A stretch of 64,000 nucleotides of DNA from Umbilicaria muhlenbergii (taxonomy: Eukaryota; Ascomycota; Lecanoromycetes; Umbilicariales; Umbilicariaceae): positions 1,054,001 through 1,118,000 of the forward strand of contig KK106986.1 in assembly GCA_000611775.1 (NCBI GenBank), written 5' to 3'. The position numbers and the translations under genes were made by a program. The notes below the pieces were generated by a model. It was not told the origin of the DNA, did no database searches, and saw only the letters and a program-made list of their open reading frames with translations. This document shows positions 54,284-64,000 of the stretch, one piece after another (the stretch's first letter is position 1; each line of letters begins with the position of its first letter).

Positions 54284-54801
54284 ATGGCATCACCTCTAGG
54301 TTTTCTCAGACCACTTCCACTACCGCGCGCCTCGTTCGTCCAATCCTTCCTCCGTAGAATCTCTACAGCCCCCCAGATAAACCAAGAAGGTCGACCCCCA
54401 TCATCTCGATTTCCACCCTCATTCTCTAACAGTTTTCAGCTCCCAAACCCCACCCTACCGCAGCGCCCCAGACGACTACTCCGGCCTTACCCTACCACGT
54501 CAACCGCACACCCTCGAACCAACTTCCCATATACAACATAACCAAGGGCGGCGGTGGGACCTCGAAGCTTACGCGCGTTCGGAAGATCGATGGGGATTTA
54601 GCTGAGTTGCGGAACGATTTGCAGCAGGCGCTTCAACTGAAGGATGAGCAAATCAAGATCAATCAACTGACGAGGCATATTATCATAAGGGTACGTCTAG
54701 TCATTCTTTACCGAGGAGACTGTGTCCTGATTATGTTCGGGTGCACATAGGGATGGAGGAAGACAGACGTTACCAAGTTTCTTGAGGAGAGGCAGTTTTG
54801 A
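54284..54801 (+). CDS. img2: Mitochondrial large ribosomal subunit protein mL49 (IMG2)
   Basis: Exons 54284-54389, 54440-54690 and 54751-54801; 135 aa. A Pro/Arg/Ser-rich mitochondrial presequence (MASPLGFLRPLPLPRASFVQ) is followed by the mL49 core: ALPYHVNRTPSNQLPIYNIT, KLTRVRKIDGDLAELRNDL, and the end GWRKTDVTKFLEERQF from exon 3. mL49 is a component of the mitoribosome large subunit; yeast img2 mutants lose mitochondrial genome integrity. Introns are 50 and 60 nt. It shares its promoter region with eIF3e. Confidence 0.9.
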
Positions 54802-55108
54802 GTGAGCGATCTCAGAGCATCTAGTGGGGTTATGGACTCGATGGTATATAGATATGCAAGCCTGTACGATCGTCGATGCGCTATCCAAGCAACTATCGCA
54901 AGCAGAGCTCCGCGCTGTACCCAGTGGCAAACCAGAATAACATGTACAGTAACAACGCCTTTGCACCACTGATGTACAACAATTCTCCTCTTCCCAACGA
55001 ACGATGCAACCCTGGCCCGCATTATTTTAGCACAATGTTTAAGTCGCACGTGGTATATGCTCAAATCAAATTCCTGAAGCGCCCCCTTTGCTATGTCCCA
55101 ACGCATGA
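54802..55108. other. Convergent intergenic region
   Basis: 307 bp between the 3' ends of mL49 (+) and SWI1 (-). Nothing else seen. Confidence 0.5.
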
Positions 55109-58100
55109 TCAGGTTTCCAACCTCGCATACTCGTATATTTGACGTACCACCTGCCTATCTTTGTCCGTTGCCGATAGTGCTTGCATCACGGTGGCTTTGC
55201 TTGGGAGCACAGCAGCAAGAAGGCCGGTAGCCGGGCTTTCCAGATTTTTGCATTTCTCTGCAAGCTTGCGGAGTACAGCCATCCCACGGCGGGTGATCAT
55301 GAGAATCCCTTCACTTGAGCCATTGGGTTGGATCGATCTCGCAGCTGGTAGGTGTCGCGATGGTGTTGGCGCTGGCGCTTGCGCGGAAAGGTTGCCAGTG
55401 TCAATGGTAAGGAAACAAACAAGTCGAAGCAAATTTACGGCAAAACCGTCCGCAGATAAAAGCCATGATCGGGCCAATACATGTTCAGGACCGGGTACCA
55501 GAGTAGAAAGAATCTCCGCAGCCAGCATCCCTTGCGCTAGATATGGCATACGAGCTTTCACCCTCGCCAGAAGATCCGTCTCTCTGGCTTCTATGTCTTT
55601 CTTTGCCGCTTCTGGATCACTCCCAAGACCTTGGACGGCCCTCAAAACATCGGCATTTCCATAGTCAGGCACCGGAGCGATAGCAAGGGCGAAGGTACGG
55701 GTGAGAAGGTCATAAGATGGCGTTGAAGCGCTGTCCGCGGCGAAGATCGATTTGTAGAAAGTCCGATTCGGCTCATCGCGAGCAAGAAGCTTTGCAAGAC
55801 TGTCTACCGCCGGGGGCAAATAGGGATGGACGGACGGAATATACGTCGAGAACATGATTTCCTCGGTTCCAGGTGTGTTAGGGGGAGGACACGGGGCAAG
55901 TGACAATAAGAAATGCAGCATGCACAAGGCTTCCTCCTTTCCTGGCAGATCGATTTTGTGTGATACATTGCTCAGGTAGATGATGATATCTTTGGTGAAA
56001 TCGAGAGTGTTACGATGGCTTCGTAGCAACAGGTTCCGAGTGCCAAGGTAGCGTATGACCGTTGCCATGAACTTAATGATAATGGGATCCGCTAGATAAG
56101 GCTGGTTGGCCGCGTCGAAGGAAAGGTTCCGCAGTATTGTCGTGATACATATCAACCGATCTACCGAGCGATCCAGATCATATTCAAGACTACCGAACTC
56201 AGGCACTTCTTGCAACGTTTCGAATTCGAGGCGACAGCCCCGAACCACTTCCTCATACGGACTGATGAGCATGACATCAGAAACTTCGGCAGCATTCTCT
56301 GCAAGAAGGTCGACCTGCTCGTCGGCACAGTCAATCAATATCTCCACAAGATCCTCGCAATTTTCCAAATGCAACAGAAAGCGCGAATCAAGCGAAAGAG
56401 ATGCCAGTGTATCAAGCGCAAGCCGGACTTCCGCATGAAGTCCCGATCGAAGACTCATTGTTAAAGCGCGGACATCAATCACGCCAAGCTCTTGTACCGT
56501 AGGTACATTTGGCCGAAGCTCTATCAGCTCTTTCACGATACCAGTGAGGTTGGCAGGTTCAATACCAGCCCAAGTTTCGCAACCTTCGAGCTCGTTGTTT
56601 TTGTTTAGAGTTTTGACCTGCGATTGCATCCTTGCAATGAAATGGGGATATATTGGCTCTTTTCGAGGCATAACGTCCGTGGGGTCGGTGTACGACACAG
56701 CGGTGTGTGGCACATCAGTATACGACTCTTTCTTCGTTGTCGAGCTATGCCGATGCGGTGGGTAAGCTGGGTGCTGTGCTTGCGGCGGAGTTGCTTGCGG
56801 TGGGAACGGCTGACCCGCTTGCTGGGCAACATATTGATTCGCCTGCCGGGCCTGAACATGGCCCGGTTGTGGCGTTAGGTATCCGTTTTGCAGTGCTTGA
56901 CGGGAAGGTGTCGCCTGCTTTGGAGGGCTGTGGTAATCAGCCTGCGATTGCTGTTGCATTCGGGCAAGATGCTGCAACTGCTGGTTTTGAAGGTGCGAGT
57001 TCAACTGCTTATCGGGTGAGAATTGGCCTGGCGTGCTCGCCATATCTCCGTTCTGGGCCTGTTGGGATATCTGTGCCTGCTCGGCCAGAGCTCGCTGTCG
57101 TTGTTGGTGCGCCTGTTGTGCCTGCTGCTGCTGCTGCTGCTGCTGTGCCTGCTGCTGTTGCTGCATTTGAAGATGAACATTCTCGTATGCTGAAAGGTTC
57201 CGCTGCCAGTAGTCCAGAATTTCTTGGCCTGCGGACGGATATGAGATCAAAGGGAATTGCAAAGTAGTCGCAACGCCAGACCAAGTACCCATAGCTGTAA
57301 CCCGCCTAGAACCCCCCTGCTTCATGACTGTCGCATACAACTGCATCATGTTGATCGGCCGTCCACAAATGATGGGATTGGTATTCAGCGGTAGGTTCCG
57401 CTGCTGCATAAACTGCACAAGACCCCTAACGAACTGTTCCGCGTTACTTGGTCGTTGCATAGATTGTTGCATCTGTTGCGCTCTTGCAGCCATCTGGTAG
57501 CTGGTCATCTGATTCGAATGATTGGCAGCAGGATTGAGCGTGCTCTGTCGATGTTGATGCTGAGCAGCCGGGTTATTCGCTTGAAGTTGTCGCACAAACT
57601 GCTGCTGCCGTGCTTCAATCATCCGCTGTTGCTGCTGAACATTGGCAGAAAGTTGAGGATATTGAGAGGTCGCGCCACCTTGTGGACCAGCACCGGTTGA
57701 GCCAGGTGGAGGCGTGAAATGCTGATTCGCCCCGCCACCGTACGGCACGGCCTGAAAGTATGCTCCACCGCCGTTTTGAGGAGTATTGACTCGGCTGCCC
57801 TGGTCCGAATGGGGAGGCGATGCCTGGGAACCAAACGTCGGTACGGCGGGTGAGAAAGGGGAGGGGGACATCGTTTGTACGCGCTGCGGTATGCTCGGGT
57901 TGTGGAAATTTTGGTTCTGCATGATTGGCGATGGACTGGCATTGCTAGCGCCTCCATGTTGAAGGTGCTGGTACGCTGTAGGAGCGTGGAACTGCTGGCC
58001 ACCGTTTGCGTTGCCTGGGAAGCCGGGATACGGTGGTTGTTGCGGTGTTTGCGAACGGGAGACAGGGAGTGCGCCTGGCGCTTGTCGTGGGGATGACGCC

Positions 58101-58366
58101 AAGCTATCTTCCCTCGGTCGAGGTCTTTTCGATGGCACAACTGAGTGGGTCTGGTACATTGGGTTTTGGAATGCCGGCGACCCGTTACGTGCGTTCCCGT
58201 TCTGCATGCGCTGTTGCATTTGTTGACTCTGCAGCTGAGTGAAGTCGAACGATGTGGGCGTTGATGTCTGGATGAAGGGCACGGAGGGGTCGAGGGATGA
58301 ATTGAAAGACCCATTGTCGTTGTTCGAGACGGGGACGGCGTCGTTGAGCCAAGCGGGCATACTCAT
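55109..58366 (-). CDS. swi1: SWI/SNF chromatin-remodelling subunit SWI1 (ARID protein)
   Basis: Single exon of 1085 aa. It begins MSMPAWLNDAVPVSNNDNG. A long Gln/Asn/Pro-rich disordered region covers about the first 300 residues. The ARID DNA-binding domain follows at about residues 305-395 (FVRGLVQFMQQRNLPLNTNP, GRPINMMQLYATVMKQGG, then MGTWSGVATTLQFP). A poly-Gln region comes next, then from about residue 590 a helical armadillo-like C-terminal half that in yeast anchors Swi1 in the complex. SWI1 is the ARID subunit of the nuclear SWI/SNF remodeller. It has no introns despite its length. Upstream lies a 2.6-kb geneless stretch. Confidence 0.92.
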   Translation of the reverse strand: MSMPAWLNDAVPVSNNDNGSFNSSLDPSVPFIQTSTPTSFDFTQLQSQQMQQRMQNGNARNGSPAFQNPMYQTHSVVPSKRPRPREDSLASSPRQAPGALPVSRSQTPQQPPYPGFPGNANGGQQFHAPTAYQHLQHGGASNASPSPIMQNQNFHNPSIPQRVQTMSPSPFSPAVPTFGSQASPPHSDQGSRVNTPQNGGGAYFQAVPYGGGANQHFTPPPGSTGAGPQGGATSQYPQLSANVQQQQRMIEARQQQFVRQLQANNPAAQHQHRQSTLNPAANHSNQMTSYQMAARAQQMQQSMQRPSNAEQFVRGLVQFMQQRNLPLNTNPIICGRPINMMQLYATVMKQGGSRRVTAMGTWSGVATTLQFPLISYPSAGQEILDYWQRNLSAYENVHLQMQQQQQAQQQQQQQQAQQAHQQRQRALAEQAQISQQAQNGDMASTPGQFSPDKQLNSHLQNQQLQHLARMQQQSQADYHSPPKQATPSRQALQNGYLTPQPGHVQARQANQYVAQQAGQPFPPQATPPQAQHPAYPPHRHSSTTKKESYTDVPHTAVSYTDPTDVMPRKEPIYPHFIARMQSQVKTLNKNNELEGCETWAGIEPANLTGIVKELIELRPNVPTVQELGVIDVRALTMSLRSGLHAEVRLALDTLASLSLDSRFLLHLENCEDLVEILIDCADEQVDLLAENAAEVSDVMLISPYEEVVRGCRLEFETLQEVPEFGSLEYDLDRSVDRLICITTILRNLSFDAANQPYLADPIIIKFMATVIRYLGTRNLLLRSHRNTLDFTKDIIIYLSNVSHKIDLPGKEEALCMLHFLLSLAPCPPPNTPGTEEIMFSTYIPSVHPYLPPAVDSLAKLLARDEPNRTFYKSIFAADSASTPSYDLLTRTFALAIAPVPDYGNADVLRAVQGLGSDPEAAKKDIEARETDLLARVKARMPYLAQGMLAAEILSTLVPGPEHVLARSWLLSADGFAVNLLRLVCFLTIDTGNLSAQAPAPTPSRHLPAARSIQPNGSSEGILMITRRGMAVLRKLAEKCKNLESPATGLLAAVLPSKATVMQALSATDKDRQVVRQIYEYARLET

Positions 58367-60957
58367 ATCGATCGGGAGTTGCAGCGACCCATCTGTTGCG
58401 ACGCATAGCCATCAGTATTGACTCCAGCATACGCTGTACCGGTTCATGCTGGCAGGCAGAACATGTTGAGGCTGAAAATCGGCACGGTCACGACGTGACG
58501 TGCTTAGCCTGGGGAGTGGACCTCCAGGGTCAGGACGCGTCGCAGCGGTGGAAGAGACACAGAGGCGGTGCAGTGGAGCGCGAGAGGCATCGATCAGGAA
58601 TGAGGGAAGTCACAGAGCCGCATGTGATGAAGGCTCAAAGGAATGCTCACCTGAGACTGCAAGGTTCTGGTTCGCCGACGACGCTCCGGCACATGCAGCG
58701 ATGCACTAAAGCTGCCATCACGATATAAAATCAGTACAATGCACGCTAATCCTGGACACCACCACCATCGCCATGATTCGAGGTATGCGCGAGATGACAC
58801 CACGCTTGGGTAAGATTTATCAGGCCGGGGGGGGGTGGTGGAGCAGGCTCGAATGGATGCGTGGCACACATCCGACGGGCGGAGGGTTGCGTAAGGAGGC
58901 GTGGATGAAAGCGAGCAGGTTGGGAGTGCCAGCGGTCGGGGGGCAGCCTGAGCGGTGGGATAGACGCGCTTCACCCACGGCCACAGGCCATACAGGACAC
59001 GTACCTTTTTTGCTTCCTCTGCGCTTCGAAAGACAAGGCCCGACTTGAGATTAGATACAGGAAGGGCGGGGGGCTAGCGGAATCGTGAATGGGTGGTCGC
59101 TCACACTCGTCACGAGAGAGAATTGCTGAGCACATCCCGAGACCATCCGGCCTAAGCCGCTTCCGGCCAACCGCGCCACTAGCTCAGCTCAAACACTTCA
59201 CTCGACACTTGGGGTCGACGGGGCCGTCGTGACGCTGGGCCCACCCACGCCCCGAGGCCGCTTCTCATGCCCTGACCAGGCCGGACCGTGACGCTCTCCC
59301 CGTGATTCTTCGTCCGGCCGCGCTGGATGATGCCCGTGCAAGTCCAAGGAAAGAAAGCACCTGGCTCGTCACGGGACGGCGGGAACTCGTAGAATCGTCA
59401 TAACCCTTAACCTTGATGTGGTGAGGTAGTGCGACAGTCGAATGGGGAAGCAATCGGCAAACAACCGATCCTGCGCCTGTGCCTGTGTCAGTGCCAGTGC
59501 CAGTGCCTGGGCCAACTTCGTCTCTCTTCCTGACTCTGCACACTGCACTCCGCTGCTGATCGGCCACGGACTACCTTATTCTTACCGTACAGCTGCCAAT
59601 CTGCCGCAGCCTCTGAATGGGCCATCTCGAGGTCCTGTTTGAAACACAGCCAACGGCGTGTAAGCTACCTGACTTCCGTAGTCACCAATCAAGCTCTGGT
59701 TGTGGGCGGCAGTTGAGCAACATGACTAGAGTGATAAACCACCAGGGGTGACGGCAGGCCCTGAAGCAAGTCTTTATGTTTCCCTCTTACACGGTTCAGC
59801 CAAAAATCAGTCAACGCTATAAAACGACACACTGAGCTGTACAAGGCGCTGCCCTGCAGCACTCGGCACAAAATGTGGCAAGACTAAGGTGTCAGGTAGT
59901 GTAGGACACTGGCTGTTCATTTATATTTAGTCTACGCGCTGTTGGCTGTCTTTCAGACGCGACCCATTCGATGGGGGCCAGATAGGGTATGCGTGGAAGG
60001 GCACTACGACCGGCAGAGGATACCTTAACCTTAAGGTGCTATGGCCTTAGAACGTAAAATCTTACAATGAGGTGCGGAGTAGCTCGTGTGGTATGAGCAG
60101 TGCGAGGTTACTAAGGTACCTACGTGGTATTCGGCCCTTCGGCTCGACCACGTCTGCGATTGGAGACGAAGCTGCATGCTGTTTGATCATGCCAAGGGCT
60201 GCATGAGAGATCCTCTTCCGATTCCGCCGTGATGCCGCTTTGACAATCGCTCTACAGGAATCTTTCTTCTCTGTAGAGCTGTTCGTTTTGAAAGCATGAG
60301 GTTTTCTCTTAATGGCACGCAGTTCAATCACCACAAACGTTATCCATCCATAGATTGTTCAACGGTAGGCACGTTTCCTGGAAGAAAGAATCCAGACGCT
60401 ATCGGGGGGTGGGGGCTTGGATACTCGTCTATCAGGACAACTAAATCAAGATCTTACTTGGTGTCTACCACTAACAATTACAAGAACAGAATGGGCAATC
60501 ATCCATTGAATCGTAGGAGCTACCAAAACAGAACCAGAAACAATACACCGATGTTTGTATTCAAGTGCAAGAACTTGGATGAACAGAGCGCCGATATCGT
60601 CCTCTATAGAATTGAATAACGATCCTCAATGATATGGGAGCAGTCTTACTGCTACACTGATAAGATCCAGTAAATCCTGGAGACCCTCCGGAATACGTGC
60701 TTGTCTAGAAGAGTGAAGCACTCGAGTCGGCTTGTTTGGACGTGTGGCAATACTAAGGTAGTGCAACGTTATTAGTACATCCACCTGTTTCTGGCGCACC
60801 TTCGTCTAACCTTAGAGCCGCCGCTGATGTCCATGTCCAAAGCAGACCTGGTGGGTTCATGCAACTATCGCGCCACCAACGATTTTCTCATCACACTAAG
60901 CTCCCTCCGCGTATTACAAGACATCCAGTACCCTTATACGCATACCAAATTTCCAAG
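58367..60957. promoter_or_regulatory. 2.6-kb geneless region between SWI1 and RPT3
   Basis: The two genes are divergent. No protein gene is supported; the best open frame (60296-60619, 107 codons with a real ATG, Asn/Arg-rich) has no similarity I know. The region has a G-run near 58828-58838, short GCCAGT-type repeats near 59485-59510, and a 9-bp-arm inverted repeat at 60249-60279. It may hold a long SWI1 leader, an untranslated RNA, or simply spacer DNA. Confidence 0.45.
60249..60279. repeat. Inverted repeat with 9-bp arms
   Basis: GCTCTACAG at 60249-60257 and CTGTAGAGC at 60271-60279, spacer 13 bases rich in pyrimidines. It lies in the SWI1-RPT3 gap, just before the small open frame at 60296. 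Confidence 0.75.
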
Positions 60958-62500
60958 ATGGTAAGCGTTGCCGTCGAAAACCCTGCGAACACCGTCGCGC
61001 CTCACAAGAAACAGCTACCCTCCAACTCCATACCCAATATAGACTCGCTTGAAGGCATAGGCAACGATGGCAGCGACGAGTACTCGACTCTCAAAAAGCT
61101 CCAGAGGCATCTAGAGTATGTCACCTCCATTGGGCTCCCCACACGTTGGCTTACCATCCGCAAGGTACATCAACCTACAGGAAGAGTATATCAAGGATGA
61201 ACAGAGGTACGACTAAACAAAAGCCCCTTACCATCCTCCGTTCGACACTGACCTGTAACGTACAGGAGTCTCAAAAGAGAGCTGGTGCGGGCTCAAGAGG
61301 AGATCAAGCGGATACAGAGCGTACCCCTAGTGATCGGGCAGTTCATGGAGGCAATAGATCAAAAGTATGGAAACCAACCTTCTTCTATTTCCTGCACGTT
61401 GTTAATCGTTGCAACAGTACTGGCATTGTGCAATCATCCACCGGCTCCAACTATGTTGTCCGCATACTCTCTACTCTAGACCGGGAAAAGCTCAAACCAT
61501 CATCTTCTGTCGCACTCCACCGTCACTCAAACTCCCTTGTCGACATCTTACCCCCGGAAGCGGATTCCTCAATAGCTATGCTGGGGGCGCACGAGAAGCC
61601 TGACGTTACATATGCCGATGTTGGGGGCTTGGACATGCAAAAGCAGGAGATCCGGGAAGCCGTGGAGCTGCCTCTCACACATTTCGACCTCTACAAACAA
61701 ATAGGTGCGCTATCACCTGTACTTGCGATTATATTAAGTACTCCACTGACGAGCAACAGGCATCGATCCGCCCCGAGGCGTCCTCCTCTACGGCCCTCCC
61801 GGTACGGGCAAGACAATGCTTGTCAAGGCCGTGGCCAACAGTACGACCGCAAACTTCATTCGAGTAGTGGGTTCGGAGTTCGTCCAAAAGTACTTGGGTG
61901 AAGGGCCTCGTATGGTTCGAGACGTTTTCCGTATGGCACGAGAAAATTCGCCTGCTATCATTTTTATCGACGAGATAGATGCCATCGCTACCAAGCGATT
62001 CGACGCACAGACAGGCGCCGACAGAGAGGTCCAGCGCATTCTCCTGGAATTGCTCAATCAGATGGATGGATTCGATCAGACAAGCAACGTCAAAGTCATC
62101 ATGGCTACAAATCGTGCCGACACTCTTGATCCTGCGCTGCTGAGGCCCGGACGTCTGGATCGCAAGATTGAATTCCCCTCGTTACGGGACAGAAGAGAGC
62201 GAAGGTTGATCTTTACTACAATTTCGTCGAAAATGTCGTTATCGCCTGAAGTCGATCTGGATTCGCTCATAATCCGGAACGACCCTCTTTCCGGCGCTAT
62301 CATCGCTGCTATTATGCAAGAAGCTGGGTTGAGGGCTGTGAGAAAGAATCGATATAACATCATCCAGTCGGATCTGGAAGATGCGTATTCGAGCCAAGTG
62401 AAAGGGGCGCAAGAAGCAGAAAAGTAAGTTTAGCCCCTTTGAAGACCCATATGAAGCACGTATATTAATCATTATAACTAGATTCGACTTTTACAAATAG
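60958..62500 (+). CDS. rpt3: 26S proteasome regulatory ATPase RPT3
   Basis: Exons 60958-61115, 61165-61206, 61266-61364, 61418-61704, 61760-62423 and 62482-62500; 422 aa. It starts [18 protein letters not shown]. The N-terminal coiled coil ([20 protein letters not shown]) is followed by the OB region ([19 protein letters not shown]) and the AAA module: Walker A GPPGTGKT, Walker [12 protein letters not shown], arginine-finger region [13 protein letters not shown]. The C-terminus is FDFYK, encoded by a 19-nt last exon, and is close to the hydrophobic-Tyr-X type tail that docks RPT3 on the 20S core. The ATG is followed at once by GTAAGC, which could mimic a donor, but the protein fits the family without splicing there. 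Confidence 0.97.
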
Positions 62501-62987
62501 ACCTTTGAGACCGGCACGGGGAATCTTTTCGTTTCATGCTAGAGGCTTGCATAGTGGGCGTAGCCCGGGTGCACTCCACATAATGGTTGTCGTAAAGTAG
62601 ACCCAACAGTTAGGAAAATACTGATACACCAACCCCGCTGATTACCGAGTGCTGTCATCTCAACTACGTGTGCGATCGCAAGATAGTTTCACTCTGTCCT
62701 GTGCAGTTATCATATGAAGTTGTCGTGTGACCATAAACGGTAGTCGCACTTGCCACACCTTAGCCGCCAGCATGCATGCGTCATCGTTTAGGGGTCCTAT
62801 CATCGCTAGCCGTCACAGTAGCAGCTTGGCGGCAGCAGCAGCAGGCAACCACCAGCCACCCCTCGTCCGCATCACAACAACACTCATCTTCCGACCTTGC
62901 GTTCATCAAGTTCATCATTCTCTGCATCAGTGTTATCTAGTTGATATACATATTCTCGCTGCAGCCTGATATCTTGTAATCATAGCT
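62501..62987. other. Intergenic region between RPT3 and the vacuolar protease gene
   Basis: 487 bp between two plus-strand genes. A short GCA-type triplet run lies around 62827-62845. Promoter of the protease is expected here. Confidence 0.5.

Positions 62988-64000
<1,013 letters not shown>

Noticed and set aside
60296-60619. 107-codon open frame with a true ATG between SWI1 and RPT3
   Set aside because: No similarity known to me and no neighbouring exons; kept only as a remark in the intergenic entry.

Overview
The window looks like nuclear DNA of a filamentous ascomycete (Pezizomycotina). Genes are dense and lie on both strands. Most are split by GT-AG introns of about 42-67 nt with CTRAY-type branch sites. 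Many families are typical of this group (Fig1, Inp1, UsgS-like membrane protein, RTA1-like, DUF7730, delta-8 sphingolipid desaturase, vacuolar aspartic protease). The DUF7730 gene and the overall style suggest Dothideomycetes, but that is inference. Exon joins were worked out by hand from splice signals, reading phase and recall of family sequences; no search was run. I see no tRNA, rRNA, CRISPR or recognisable transposon.

Layout. 1-1440: no gene. 1441-15343: HAD/RNA-repair-type protein with an RGG tail (+), Fig1 (-), EXO1 (-), TMA16 (+), MAM33-type mitochondrial protein (+), peroxisome-inheritance protein INP1 (-), DUF7730 protein (-). 15920-25445: UsgS-like membrane protein (+), formamidase (+), ribosomal protein uS10/Rps20 (-), CUE-domain RQT subunit (+), CCCH/FG nucleoporin (-). 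26921-38759: ELYS-like protein (-), condensin SMC4 (+), SGD1/NOM1 (-), SRP14 (+), dihydrolipoamide dehydrogenase (+). 39051-41912: three tandem intronless genes sharing a seven-cysteine N-terminal pattern. 42094-50140: Gly/Tyr/His-rich small protein (-), RTA1-like (-), phosphopentomutase-type enzyme (-), delta-8 sphingolipid desaturase (+). 50293-64000: WKF-domain protein (-), eIF3e (-), mitochondrial ribosomal mL49 (+), SWI1 (-), a 2.6-kb geneless stretch, proteasome RPT3 (+), and the first part of a vacuolar protease A (+) cut by the window end.

Most genes are conserved housekeeping genes. The most interesting items are: the tandem cysteine-pattern family (39-42 kb), which I cannot assign to any known family; the head-to-head pair rps20/cue3, whose products are the ubiquitylated mark and its reader in ribosome-stall rescue; several head-to-head pairs of translation-linked genes; perfect inverted repeats in non-coding DNA (one pairing a branch site with its own 3' splice site at 1641-1656, one in the eIF3e-mL49 promoter at 54064-54088, others at 44986-45011 and 60249-60279); and a MluI-box decamer shared by the EXO1 and SMC4/ELYS upstream regions.
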